From: Elmis aenea
Lineage: Eukaryota; Arthropoda; Insecta; Coleoptera; Elmidae
Assembly (NCBI GenBank): GCA_947652605.1
Contig: OX393579.1
Coordinates: 47,498,970-47,562,969 of the forward strand
Direction: 5' to 3'
Length of the DNA stretch: 64,000 nt
Position numbers and translations under genes: made by a program. Below, piece by piece: positions 1 to 11,406 of this stretch. The notes under the pieces were generated by a model, which saw only the letters and a list, made by a program, of their open reading frames with translations, did not search any database and had not been told where the DNA came from. Numbering within the stretch: the first letter of the stretch is position 1; the number at the start of each line of letters is the position of its first letter.

Positions 1-2005
1 TTAAATTTTTTCGTTTTTATTTTCAAATCCGTTAACATAGACTGCGTTCGAACATAGATTACAGAGCTATTAGCCTCGTCCATTCGGTTTCACCGTGTTA
101 AATCGACAATCCATTGTTGAACGTAAATACCACAATCAAACCTAGACATGCTAATCTGAAACTAATACAAACCGATAAAAACTTTAACGAGGTTTGCTTT
201 AACGTTTGCATAAGCCTCAATCTGTTTACGCAACTACTACAGTTCTTGCTTAGAGGATTAAGTAAATTGCTTCTTTCTGCGTCCGTCCAGAAAATCAGTT
301 GTTTCCCTTCAAATTTTAGGCTCGAAAATACATCTCTATTGGCCTAGGACAGAAAGTTACTGGTTGCCATGGTAATGGAATGTCTTTACCGGCCTAGGCC
401 GGAAAGTAGCTTCTTGCCATGATGATGAGTTGTTTTGTTGATTTGCGCTGTCAAACAAGCGTCGTTAAACCACCAAGCGAGTTTGCACTTGTAGTTTGTT
501 AAGTTATTGTTTAATTATGGATGGTGACGATAGTGATTTTGGTGTCAATGGCGGAAGCAGAAAAAATATTGTACGTAACATACCCGGAAAGCGTCTTTAC
601 TGTACTCGTATGCTTTCAGGACTCGCCTACGACCCGTCCCAAAACTGCTTACTCGTCCAGTGAAGTACCACTTTTCGGTCTTTATACATAAATTACTAAT
701 ACTATACTGCTCCAAACAATTAAATGATAATATCTAAAACTTTGCAGTAAACATCTAAAATATCCTTTAATGTTTTAAACAGTATGTTTGCAGTCTTGTG
801 GTTTATTTCCAGAAAGTAAAATTATCAAGATATGATTGCAAAAAATTAAAATTTGATTAATAATAAAGCTTTTCATCTCTAATTCAATTTAGGTACAATC
901 TTGGATTTACAGCGACAACAAAAAAATACAATTTGCTTTGTTTTTGTATAAAAATATTCTTTCATAAGAAGAAGATATTATTGATTCTAGATTTTTTTCA
1001 AAAATTTGCACCATTTTACTAACAAAGGATGCACGCATTGGTAAATAGAAAAAATTAGATTTTGTCTCTGACGGTTTCATGGACAACGCGATAGCAAAAA
1101 TGACCTTTTTATACCAATTTTTCAGTTTTTCTCCGATTTTTCCGAAGGAAATGGCCAGTGGCAAGTATAACTTTGGAAAACATTTAGTTTTGATGTCCTT
1201 GATGCAATAAACTTGGCCTTAATCAAATTCTAGCGACAACGTATCGTGACCCTCCCTTTAGACTTTTAAAATGAGCGTTCCACATATTGTTTATCGTTTG
1301 ACATTAATTGCAAATAAAATATTCTTAATAGATTTACGACAGAGCTGTCGCAAACTTGCCAAAATATTTACAAATCACTTTTATGTGAGATGATTTTAGA
1401 TTTCAGTTCTTATATCAGATTTTTTAATGATAATCAGTGTAACATTCCAATTGAAATTATTAATTTATCAAATGAAATCGCTAAAACTGAATTTATTGCT
1501 GTACTTTACCAATAAAATTTTATGCAACTCGTGTTAATATCCATCAACAGCAAATTCTTCCTTGAGAGAAATTGCCATTTACCTTGTACACATAAGCGGT
1601 AGTTTATAATAGGACATAATTCTCCATCCCGATATAACACTGATCGATTTGTTGCTTCCGCTTCCCTTGTTTAATGCAAGAACGATTTTCACGAGAAACT
1701 TACCCTCCACAACATACATTTTCACACTCAATTTGTGCAGTTTGATGAAACTATCTCTGAACTGTTACATAAGTTACGCGCTTAATCGTTCAAATAATTA
1801 TAACGGTTGCTAACTTTACTGAAAAATGTAATTTTGTAATAGAGGCAGGTGCGATAATTTCTGTTGGTAGCAACAAGTTCTTTTTTGCTTTTGAACTCAG
1901 CAAAGTAAAGTTAAAGTGTGTCAGCGTTATTGTAGATAACAAGTTTAAACGAGTACTAGAAGTTACGAATTGTTGAGAAAAATAGTATGAGATCATGATT
2001 TCAAC
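1..2005. other. AT-rich non-coding stretch upstream of a LINE
   Basis: I find no convincing gene in this stretch. It is presumably intron of the NMDAR2-class gene, because the first visible exon at 4360 begins in mid-codon after an acceptor site. A diverged tandem duplication of about 50 bp (copies 331-379 and 381-429, sharing GGCCTAGG and TTGCCATG blocks) is the only local repeat noticed. A 48-codon ATG ORF at 517-663 has no recognisable domain. Confidence 0.5.
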
Positions 2006-2007
2006 AC

Positions 2008-4342
2008 TTTTTTTTTATATATTATTTATTATCCAGTAACCTGTTCTACCAGCGGTGTCGAGGTGATGAATTTTTTCCAAACATTCCTATCTGCAATTTT
2101 TGTCCTCGCTTGGCTACATGCTATGTCTTTTTTTTAAAATAATGTTCGCTATCGCGTTGTTTCTTGTCTTTCTTGGGCGTCCGCGTTTCTTACTATTTCC
2201 AGTTACCATTTCCCACATCACTTTTGCCGTACTTTCTTCTTTCATTCTTGTGAGATGGCCGAATCATCCAAGTTGCTGGGTTTTAATTTTTAACATCATA
2301 CTTTTAATTTTTAAATTTTTTTTTATTGTTTCCTTTTTTATTTTATCCATTTTATACACGCCCTTAATTTTTCTCAGTACTTTCAATTCACCCGCTTCTA
2401 TTCTACTTTTTGGCGATCCGTTAATAACCACGACTCACATCCATACATAAGCATGGGGACAAGTACTCTTTCAGAAACTCTGGTTTTTGTCATTTTGGTG
2501 ACTTCTTTTTATTGAAAAATGTTTTATATAAGGCCCCATATGTTGATACTACTTTGTTAATCCTATTAGAGTTTTCTTGTTCTAATTTTTACCGTTCCTT
2601 CCACTAGCGCTCTTAAGTATTTTAATTGTTGTTTTGCTTGTATTTTTTTGTCTTCAATTACTATTTCTACCTTTTCTGTCTCATTTGCTATCAACATTAT
2701 TTCAGTTTTGTTTAAGTTTACTTTCAAGTCATCTTTTTAAATTATTTGCCCATTTTTCAATCCGGTTTTGCAGTTCTTCTTTGCTATTCGCAAATAGTAC
2801 TAAGTCGTCAGCATACATGAGTTCGTTTATCTTAATTTGTCTTAGTTTCTTGTACCCTAAGTGAAGCCCCTTTGCCGCCTGGTTTATTTCTTTTGCTATG
2901 TCATCTATTATCATTATGAACAGAAGAGGGCTCAGGATGCTACCTTGCTTGACTTGTTTTGTTGTCACAAAATCTTTAGATGTGTTTCCTTCCATCCTCA
3001 CAATATTCTCAGTTTTGTAGTAGTACATACTATTCACTGTCTTAATTAACTTGTCATTCACTCCTCGGACTTCCACAATTCTTCTCTGTTTAAGCTTTCA
3101 AAGGCTTTCTCCATGTCGATTGTACATAGTAGCAACTTGTTATTAGTGCTTATTTTTTCGGTGATTTGTCTTACGACAAAGATCAAGTCTTGGGTCGATC
3201 CCCCCGCTCTAAATCCTGCTTGTGGATTCTATTTTTGCCCCGAGTCTCTCTTCAATTACACTTTCATATATTTTAAATGCTCCACATAATAGTGAAAGAC
3301 CTCTGAAGTTATTACAGTTAGTACGATCCCCCTTATACAATGGTATCAGGAGCGCTTTTTTCCAATCGTTTGGGATTATGTTGTTTTTCCACACTTTTTG
3401 GATAATTATGTACCTATAGCAGTTCAATTCCGTAATTTTCCACGTATTTGATCATTTCAGGTCTGATGTCGTCATAACCTGGAGCCTTTCTTACTTTAAG
3501 TTTTTTCAGCGCTTTTATTACTTCTGGCTTTTTAATGTCCTCCACTTCTACATTTTCTTCTTGAGTGGGCTGTTTCCTTATCATTGTTACGATCATAGTT
3601 CTGCTGTATTTCGTTTTCATTACTTGCTCCTAACACCTCCATAAAATACGCCCTCCACCTCTCTATGATACCTACCATTTTCTTCTGTAATCATCTCTCT
3701 TTTTTTATCTTTTATGTTTCTCAGGGGGTTTTTCTTCTCCTGTTGCGGTCTTCTTAAAGTGCTTTGCATCTTTTCACCGAACTCTTCTGTAACTTTTGCC
3801 ACTTTTATCATTCTCTTAACCTTGTCTCTTTGTATTTTATAATTTTGGTAAGCCTCTGTATTTTTTTCTGTGCCTAAATATTTTCTCCATTTACATTTTT
3901 GCTCCTTTACCTCTTCTTTTATGTCTTTGTTCCACCATGCAGTTATTTTCTTTATATTTGTACCTCTAGTTACTCCACACACCTCGGCTGTTACTGTCTT
4001 AATTATTTATTTAAACATGCTCCGGAGTTCTTCTGTTTTCATGTTTTTTGTCAACTCCTTATGTTTCTTAATTTTTTCTGTGGTTCTATTCTGATGTTTT
4101 TTCCTTACATTCTCTTTTTGTAGTTTATATGCCTTTATGTTAAAAAACCGTTGTTTTCTTATTTTTGGTCTTTTTGTGTAGATATATTAATTTTGCTATT
4201 CCTAGCTTTCATGTTTACCGCCATTAAGTAATGGTCACTTCCGATGTCATATCCCCTTTTTACTCTCATGTATTTTATGATTTTTCCAAGTCTCTCTGTA
4301 TCAGCATACAGTTTTTTATTTTTTTCTAGGTCTTCCATGTCA
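2008..4342 (-). mobile_element. RTE/BovB-like non-LTR retrotransposon fragment
   Basis: Read on the minus strand, four ORF pieces run in the order of a non-LTR element. The end of an endonuclease region (about 4340-4000) is followed by a linker (3982-3620), the start of a reverse transcriptase with NNFRGLSLL (3427-3209), and the palm with QGSILSPLLF and the catalytic YADDLVLFA (3076-2729). The pieces are broken by frameshifts and stops, so the copy is dead. An A-rich 3' end lies near 2008-2016 (a T run on the plus strand). The 5' end is truncated about 20 bp before the NMDAR2 exon acceptor. Confidence 0.8.
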
Positions 4343-4359
4343 TCAAGTTCTGACTTCAG

Positions 4360-5285
4360 ACAAGGATAATTTAACGTTAGTGTTCAACGAAATGGAAATG
4401 CAAGAGCGGTTAGAAGATGAAGAGGAACAAAATCCTTTCTACAGCAAAACTAACGGTCCTTTTTCCCATCATTACCCCGATGAAGAAGATGGGTTCCTTC
4501 CCTTCCAAAAATTCAAGTACCGCACAAAATGTTGTTACGGTTTATCGATGGATTTATTAGAGAACATAGCTCATGAGTTAGAATTCGATTTTCGTTTGTA
4601 CATAGTAGCGGACGGCCTCTTTGGCACAAAAATTGTAACAAAAACTGGCGAGAAGAGGGTTAAACGCGATGTAGGAAGAAAACACTATTTAAGTTATCGC
4701 TTCAAACAAGAGATACAAAACGGGGAACCGGAAAAACGATACGAAGCTGACGAGGTCGATGTTAAGTGGAATGGAGTCGTTGCTGATCTGATTTCTGGGA
4801 CAGCGCACATGTCGTTTGCCGCGCTGAGCGTGTCCAGCGTCAGAAGCGAGGTTATAGATTTCAGCGCCCCTTTTTTCTTTAGCGGTGTCTCGTTTTTAGC
4901 TGCGCCGCAACAAAAATCTGAGATTCCTTTATTGGCGTTCCTGCTGCCATTCTCGCACGAACTTTGGATTGCTATCTTTACAAGTTTGAACATAACAGCT
5001 ATAGCGGTGGCTATTTACGAGTGGCTATCACCTTTCGGGTTAAATCCGTGGGGACGACAGAGATCGAAGAACTTCAGCATGAGTTCAGCCCTCTGGGTCA
5101 TGTGGGGACTGCTGTGCGGACATCTAGTCGCATTTAAAGCACCGAAAAGTTGGCCGAACAAGTTTCTAATCAACGTTTGGGGAGGGTTTTCCGTCATCTT
5201 TGTTGCTAGTTACACTGCGAACATTGCTGCCTTGATTGCTGGGCTATTCTTCCACAACACGGTCAGCAATTATCATGATCGAAGT
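4360..5285 (+). CDS. Nmdar2: NMDAR2 exon: S1, M1, pore loop, M3
   Basis: The acceptor is TTCTGACTTCAG at 4359 and the donor is AGT/GTAAGT at 5285/5286. The exon starts with two bases completing a codon and ends in phase 0. It opens with an acidic loop (EMEMQERLEDEEEQNPF) unusual for S1, then CCYGLSMDLLENIA, the agonist-site SSVRSEVIDF, M1 (LWIAIFTSLNITAIAVAIYE), the pore loop WVMWGLLCGHLV and M3 SYTANIAALIAG. Confidence 0.9.
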
Positions 5286-8200
5286 GTAAGTACCTTAGAA
5301 ACTGACAAGACAAACACAATATTTAATACATTGAACTAGTAGGTTTTTTAAATATTTCGAAAATTTGTTTTAAATGTCAAATACAATAAATTATACTTTG
5401 ATCTTTAAAGTGAAACATTTGCCAGATTACAAATTAATGGGAATATACCGGGTGATTCAGTTTGACAGTCTCACCCCTATAACTTTGTAAGTATTGAAAA
5501 TAACCCCAACAAACCTTATAGAGAAAAATCAGTTCAAAGTTTATTCAAATCATAGCAAACATAACAAAACACGATCAAATCTTAAAAAATAACTATCAAT
5601 GGAAATGTATTAAAAATTAATTTTTAATAAAAATAAAAACAAATAATAAACGCTGACATAAAAAATTAGATTTTCATGTATTCAAAATGGCCGCCACTGC
5701 TGATTTTTCTCGATTTTTTTATATGTATTTCTACTTTTTGAGTACATGGTCGGATTCAGAATTAAATTCTCTATCCGAATCAACAAAAAAATGTATACTA
5801 TGTAATTTAAAAAAAAAAACAGTTGCCTATCGCGGAACTGACATACGTCATCGTAGAGGTAACAAAAACACATCACTTAATAGAGAATTTTTCGCCGATT
5901 TCAAATATATAAGGTTTGTTGGGGTTGTTTTCAATACTTACAAAGTTATAGGGGTGCGACACTGAACCGTTACTTGTTGCGGTTTGGGTTCCTAGTTTAA
6001 ACATCTACATTTTATACAAAAAATATTAAATCAACCTTCTTATCAATTTTACAGTTGCTGAGTCAAAAAGTGGGAGTGCCTCGAGCATCTGCCGCCGAAC
6101 ACTATGTTCAGAGGGCGAATCGACTGCTTTGGGATCACATGCGTAAATTCAGTTACGAAAATGTCGAAGAAGGAATTTATGCTCTTAGGAACGGATCGCT
6201 TGATATTCTCATAGCAGACACGCCCATACTTGATTACTATAGAGCGACTGACCACGGCTGCAAACTGCAAAAAATCGGAGACAATATAAATGAAGATACA
6301 TACGCCATAGGAATGACTAAAGGATTTCCATTAAAGGTATTTAGCTTCTCATCCAATGTGATAGAAAGAAAACACCACGTTTTTTAATAAAGTAGAGGGT
6401 GGTCCAAATTCGATGCGATTACATGGGTATCTTGCTTAACATTCAAGATAGAAAAACGGTTAAATTACCAAAAATATGCAGTTTTTTAAGGCAAACTTAG
6501 AACCGTTTTTAAAAATATTCTATCATTTCCGGTTTGTGCTATTGGGAAAAAGTGTTTTTTTGTCATATTTATAATGTGGCATCTCTCCGTTATTGTTATA
6601 AATTTTGCTAAATATTATGGATTATTTTGATAAATGTTTACGGATAGCCAATTATTCGTAACTACTGTAGGTGCAAACTGCCACCTCCTTTTTTTTTATA
6701 AAAAATTCGATTATAGTAAAAAAAAAAACGTTTGCCGTTAAACACACAAACTTACCTTTTCTAAATAGAAGCTATAGTTAGCTATGACCTGTTTATATTC
6801 CTTATTTTTTTCTTATTTTAAGTATAAGGGTTGATGTAGTTATTATGAAGGTTTTTCGTTTTTTTTTTTTTTAAGTAAAACATAGTAAGCTGTGAAAAAA
6901 AACAAGGTGTAAAACCGTTTAAAACTCATGTGGTACAAATTACGGAGGTTTTTTAATTTGTTGTTGAGATAAACATAATAAATATTTGAAAAAAGGTAAC
7001 AGGTAAGTTTGTGTTGTGTTTTAACGTCGAGCGTAAACAATTTTTTTTTAGAAAATCGGATTTTACATAAGCATATCTAAAAATAATCTTCATATATTTT
7101 TTCGATATTTACAACGTATTATAAATATTAAAAATCGAAAATGAAAAATAAAAAAATATATTTGAAAATGGTTCTCAGTTTGTCTAAAATACTTGAATAT
7201 AAATTTGATAATTTAACCGTTTCTCTATCTTAACCCTTTCGTCCCGAGTGGTACACATATGTACCACACATGTTTTAAAACACCTGAAAGCCAAATTAAA
7301 CGTTTTAGGTTTTAGAGATGCGAGAATTGTACCATGCCGTTTTTAGACTTGCAGTTATGTGTCTCGATGTAAATATACTGCAGATTTTGACAAAAAAATA
7401 ATACTTGCAGGTTTTATTACGTTATTTGGTACCTGATGGTACACATACGTACCACACTAAAACCCTGTTGGTACACATATGTACCATACTCCCCCACACA
7501 ACCGCAGCAAATAATTTCATTTTTAGTCGCGAAATACTATAAGTTGACACTAAACTGACAAAATTATATCCAATTTTTGATCCAAAAGACATTATTTATA
7601 TTCAGGGACGAAAGGGTTAAATATTAAGCGAGGTACCCATGCAATCCCCCCGAATTTGGACCACCCTGTACTTATGGCCACAAGTGAAAAACGCTAACAC
7701 ATCAAATAATATCACCCAACTTCCTAATTTGCTTAAAACATTGTTTGATTTTAAGTTGATGAGAGAGTTAAAATAATGTTTCAATATTTTATTTAAGAAA
7801 TAAAAAAAAAACAGTCCAGCAATTATTATAGCTATTTTAATATCTCGAAAGTCTTTAATATCAGGTCTAAATATATTATTTTAGGACGACGTGTAGCTTA
7901 GTCTCGTATAAACTCAAAATATAACAAAATGCACAAAGAATTTAAAAAAAGACATTCTTAAAGTCCCTGGATTGTGTTTTATAATATCGTGTATACTTTT
8001 AATAACAAAAATTGTTGTCTATGTAGGATAGCATATCTGCTGTGATTTCAAAATACTCAAGTAATGGATACATGGATATTCTACAAGAAAAATGGTACGG
8101 TGGTGTACCATGTTTCAAGCTGGGAACGGAAGCGTTAGCTCAACCCAAACCTCTGGGTGTGGCGGCCGTCACGGGGGTATTTATCCTCCTCGGAGTTGGA

Positions 8201-9981
8201 ATGATCCTCGGTTGCCTCATTCTCCTAGTCGAACACTTATTTTTTCGATACACGCTACCGGCCTTGCGTGATAAACCCAAAGGTTCAGTCTGGAGAAGTA
8301 GAAACATTATGTTTTTCAGCCAGGTTAACAAATCACAGCTGACAAACGGAATATCTTAATGAAACTGAATTGTTTTGTTTACAGAAACTTTACCGATTTA
8401 TTAACTGCGTCGAGTTGGTTTCTCCACACCACGCGGCGCGCGAGTTGGTCCACACAATAAGACAAGGACAAATCACCAGTTTGTTCCAGAAGAGCGTTAA
8501 AAGGGTTCGTTTACTTGACAAACAAAAATTTGGCGCTAGTTCTTGATGTGTCTTGTTTCAGAAGGAACATGAACAGCGTAGAAGAAGAAGGAGTAAAGCT
8601 CAATTTTTCGAAATGATACAAGAAATAAGGAGGTATGTATGAAATACGACAGACTGTAGGACTTTTATTAAACTTAAAATAAAGTACGATTCGCAGGCAA
8701 CAACAAGAGGAACGAGAACGTCCCCTGGAATCTGTTACGGAAGTCGACTCGGAATATCAACTGTCTCCGGATGAGAAAAAGACGAACTTAAGTCCTAGTA
8801 TAATACGCCGTACTTTTATGCGAACAAGTCCTAAAACGGAGAATGCACCTAAGGTGAAATCCCCTACCGTCTATTTTAACAAACCAATTTTCAGTCCGCG
8901 CGCTAGGAACAGAGCAAAAAGTGTTACAGCTTTAAACGTGAGACGATTCAGCACGGATAGTGTTTTTTCGTCGCAAACATTAAAACCAGATCGCAGCAGC
9001 GTCGTTGGAAGACGACTAAGCAAAGAAGCTACGTCATTCCTTAGTAGCAGCCCTCCGGATATCAACAGCAGACGATCAAGTTACCTAGACATCGTTAGCC
9101 CCGGCAGTAAGCTAGCTGCTAAGAGCCCTGTACTGTCAATCGAAAATGTCTCTCTCGCTAGCTCAAAATCCAGCGAGCCCATGCGTAAATTATCAGACTC
9201 CGAAAGCATCGGAAGAAAACTCGCGACATTACCTAAATACACCGAATCGTTAAACCGACACCGCTTACAACCTCAGTACAGTTTGAACATAGTTAAGAGC
9301 GAGCAAAACCTACTAAACATGCCGGAAAAATCGGATGAGAAATACAACACGATCGACGTAGCAACTCACCACGTAACAAAAAGTTATCAGAACATACCAG
9401 ACAGTGAGAGGGAAGCCGCCGTTCCGGTCACGCTCAATCTTACTTCCGAACAAAAAAGTAATCTTTCGGACGACGAAATCGCGCGAAGGAACAAAATGAC
9501 CGTCGATCAGTTACAGGCTCAGCTGACCACCAAACCTGAAATATCAAAAGCGCCGGTGCGAAGATCGCAGAGTAACACAATTAAGTCGGGAAATTCACAT
9601 CCGCCGCGGATCCAAGTGGAGGACACGTCAAAACCACCAGCACCTTCAGCGCGGAAGAGTAAAACGCGCCATCAGAGCTTAGGAGACGGTACTAAAAGCA
9701 CGCATGAAACGAAACGCAGTCGTCTTACAGAGCCATCTAGATCTTTGGACAGTAATCCTGGTAAGGAATCGGCGCGATCGCGTTCCCCGAGGTGTCGTGA
9801 ACACGATTTACCCCCAGCGCCTCCACCGCCAAACTGCTCACCACGTAATTCGAACGGTAAGTCGCCTCTGGACAGGTTGTCGAAAGACGAGCTGGTATTA
9901 CTGTGGAGGAGCTCTGAATCCGAGTTGAGGAGTCATCTGCTTAAAGCTATAAGAGATAAGGGCTCGGATGAACCGCCTTGA
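4360..9981 (+). CDS. Nmdar2: NMDA-type ionotropic glutamate receptor, NMDAR2 class (3' part of gene)
   Basis: A ligand-gated cation channel subunit that would pair with NMDAR1 at excitatory synapses. Six exons join without a stop: 4360-5285, 6055-6336, 8027-8323, 8385-8504, 8562-8632 and 8697-9981, giving about 992 residues. Every junction has AG/GT borders and matching phase. Order of parts: first ligand-binding half with SSVRSEVIDF (its Arg would hold the agonist carboxylate), M1, re-entrant pore loop, M3 with the gating motif SYTANIAALIAG, second ligand-binding half with ADTPILDYY, M4 (PLGVAAVTGVFILLGVGM), then a long tail. The amino-terminal domain is missing because the first exon starts in mid-codon; it must lie upstream. 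The pore loop reads WGLLCGHLV, without the asparagines of vertebrate GluN2. Assignment to NMDAR2 rather than another iGluR rests on overall pattern recognition. Confidence 0.92.
5445..5970. repeat. Foldback MITE in NMDAR2 intron
   Basis: The left end reads ACCGGGTGATTCAG and then CACCCCTATAACTTTGTAAG; the right end near 5900-5965 is its reverse complement (TACAAAGTTATAGGGGTG), with arms of about 75 bp. A 92-codon ORF here simply reads through the arm and is not a gene. It resembles the larger ACAGGGTG-ended hairpins elsewhere in the window. Confidence 0.75.
6055..6336 (+). CDS. Nmdar2: NMDAR2 exon: first part of S2
   Basis: The acceptor is TTTTACAG at 6054 and the donor is AAAG/GTATTT at 6336. 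The exon is 94 codons, phase 0 on both sides. It starts LLSQKVGVPR and carries ADTPILDYYR, where the Asp is the expected agonist amino-group ligand of S2. It ends at GMTKGFPLK. Confidence 0.9.
6392..7670. repeat. Long foldback element in NMDAR2 intron
   Basis: The left terminus AGGGTGGTCCAAATTCG is mirrored by CGAATTTGGACCACCCT at about 7651-7667. The next arm segment (AAGATAGAAAAACGGTTAAA) is mirrored near 7211-7231. The right arm is interrupted by a TTAA-flanked MITE at 7230-7620. No transposase is encoded. Confidence 0.8.
7230..7620. mobile_element. piggyBac-type MITE, TTAA flanks, nested in foldback
   Basis: It is bounded by TTAA at 7230-7233 and 7617-7620, with perfect 12-bp inverted termini CCCTTTCGTCCC / GGGACGAAAGGG. 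TTAA duplication is the signature of the piggyBac superfamily. Inside are three near-copies of the palindrome GTGGTACACATATGTACCAC (7248-7267, 7437-7455, 7470-7485). There is no coding capacity, so it would depend on a transposase supplied in trans. Confidence 0.85.
8027..8323 (+). CDS. Nmdar2: NMDAR2 exon: end of S2 and M4
   Basis: The acceptor is TATGTAG at 8026 and the donor is CCAG/GTTAAC at 8323. The exon is 99 codons, phase 0. It encodes DSISAVISKYSSNGYMD, then WYGGVPC and the single hydrophobic M4 helix (VFILLGVGMILGCLILLVEH), followed by the basic juxtamembrane stretch. Confidence 0.9.
8385..8504 (+). CDS. Nmdar2: NMDAR2 exon: start of cytoplasmic tail
   Basis: A 40-codon exon between a 61-bp and a 57-bp intron. 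The acceptor is TTTACAG at 8384 and the donor is AAAAGG/GTTCGT. It encodes KLYRFINCVELVSPHHAARE and continues to SLFQKSVKR, a membrane-proximal tail segment. Confidence 0.85.
8562..8632 (+). CDS. Nmdar2: NMDAR2 exon: basic tail segment
   Basis: A 71-bp exon encoding KEHEQRRRRRSKAQFFEMIQ and EIR, ending in phase 2. The acceptor is TTTCAG at 8561 and the donor is AG/GTATGT at 8633. The arginine run sits on the cytoplasmic side of M4. Confidence 0.85.
8697..9981 (+). CDS. Nmdar2: NMDAR2 terminal exon: long serine/proline-rich tail
   Basis: The acceptor is TTCGCAG at 8696 and the stop is TGA at 9979-9981. It encodes about 428 residues, rich in Ser, Pro, Lys and Arg and with no recognised domain. 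Many RxxS-type sites suggest phosphorylation, but this is inference. It includes a proline run (LPPAPPPPN) and ends KGSDEPP. Confidence 0.88.
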
Positions 9982-10933
9982 AGCTTGCCGGCAAGCGTTC
10001 AAGGATAAACAATGTTTTGGAAATGAAGCGGGGGGACGTTTTAAACGGTTTTCGGTTAACCACTTTGAGACAGCAAATCGATTCGACGCACGCATACGTA
10101 GTATATTTTTGTACGTCGTTTATTCAAGTACAGGTAGAGCATGTTGTTTTCTGCTTGTAATTTGAATAAATGGCCTTAGTCTGTAGAGTGATACCAACGA
10201 CCACTTCATGTTAATAGTCGCCTTTATCTTAGAGGTATCACGCCTCAAGCCTTCGGTTAGGACTGTTCTAACTTAATATTAGATATATTTATTGAGACAT
10301 ATTTGGCATTTAGATCATTCATTCATTCCAACCAAGTATAGCGCAAAACAATACACGCCAGACGCTTAGCGCACGTGGTAGCTTCGGAGGAGGGCACCGG
10401 CAAGGCAATGAAAAGCGCTAGACCTGTATGGTTTTGTATATATTTGAACTAAAAACAACTTTAAATATTTTAACTGTAGTAGAATTTATCTATAAATAAA
10501 ATGTATTGAATAATCAAAAAAACATAAAATAATTTAAAAATAAAGCCTACTGCCAATTAAATTTAGGATCAATATTTATGTTGACTGTCTTAAACGGTCC
10601 TCGATCAACAGTAGAATGGTGATATTCAAGTCTTATGCTATTTTAACAAGATAAAAATTTTAAATTCCAGATTAATCTGGTAATTTTAGCGTAATAGTAT
10701 AATTGTTGTCGAATATTTTAACAGTATTACATTAAAAACTTACTACGAGACGATCGTAAATCGATGACAATGTATTCACAGTTTTTGTTAAATAAAAAAG
10801 GCAAATAAAAATTGATTAAAATACAAAAAAAAAACAAAAAGGTACGAAAATATCTAAGCTTTATTTTTTTCGTAATTATTTCTTTACATAAACACAAACC
10901 TGACAGGAAATTTTTGCAAATTTTTACAAAGGC
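9982..10933 (+). other. NMDAR2 3' untranslated region and flank
   Basis: No coding signal follows the stop at 9981. A canonical AATAAA at 10165-10170 could serve as the polyadenylation signal, and further AATAAA copies occur near 10495-10500 and 10541. A short imperfect hairpin with GTGATACC / GGTATCAC lies near 10188-10250. Confidence 0.5.
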
Positions 10934-11406
10934 TAAGGTTTGTTCCAACAACTTCACGGACCATGCGACGGACTGTCAGGATTCTGCGCAGTATCAATAT
11001 CGCGTTCCATCACAGTTTCTGACAGTCCACCGGACGGTCAGTCATTCGTTCCATTAATTCATGAACCGGTTTGCGGACGATCAAAACAGTCCACGAACGA
11101 AGGGACGAATGCTTGCTGGAATTTTTACACGCATGCGCTGTTCATAACTAACGTGAGCTTTGGTAGCTATGCATCGCCTTCCCAATCCCATTTAGTACTG
11201 GATTCTTAGGGTGTTTACCCTTGCGTTGCGCTCATTTCTATGAACACAAATGTCATATACAGTTTAAGCCAGTCGTAAAAGCGTTCCACAACGGCTAATA
11301 CTGGACAATACATTAATTAGTACCTATATAGTTTACGCATGCGAATAAACCAGTTCTTGTATTGATACATGGATTGGTTTTAAATCGTTTGTTGGAACAA
11401 ACCTAT
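10934..11406. mobile_element. Non-coding MITE with AGGTTTGTTCCAACAA termini
   Basis: AGGTTTGTTCCAACAA at about 10936 is mirrored by TTGTTGGAACAAACCT ending at 11404. Internal CAGTCCACCGGACGG / ACGAACGAAGG blocks form smaller hairpins. ORFs in it are short and unconvincing. Confidence 0.65.

Noticed and set aside
517..663. 48-codon ATG ORF (MDGDDSDFGVNGGSRKN...)
   Set aside because: Short, no recognised domain and no supporting splice or neighbour context. Its start loosely recalls acidic N termini of piggyBac transposases, but nothing downstream supports that.
5687..5965. 92-codon ORF in the NMDAR2 intron
   Set aside because: It reads through the loop and right arm of a foldback element and has no recognisable motif.
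10812..11209. Overlapping 81- and 89-codon ORFs
   Set aside because: They lie across a MITE, have no recognised motif and no consistent splice context.
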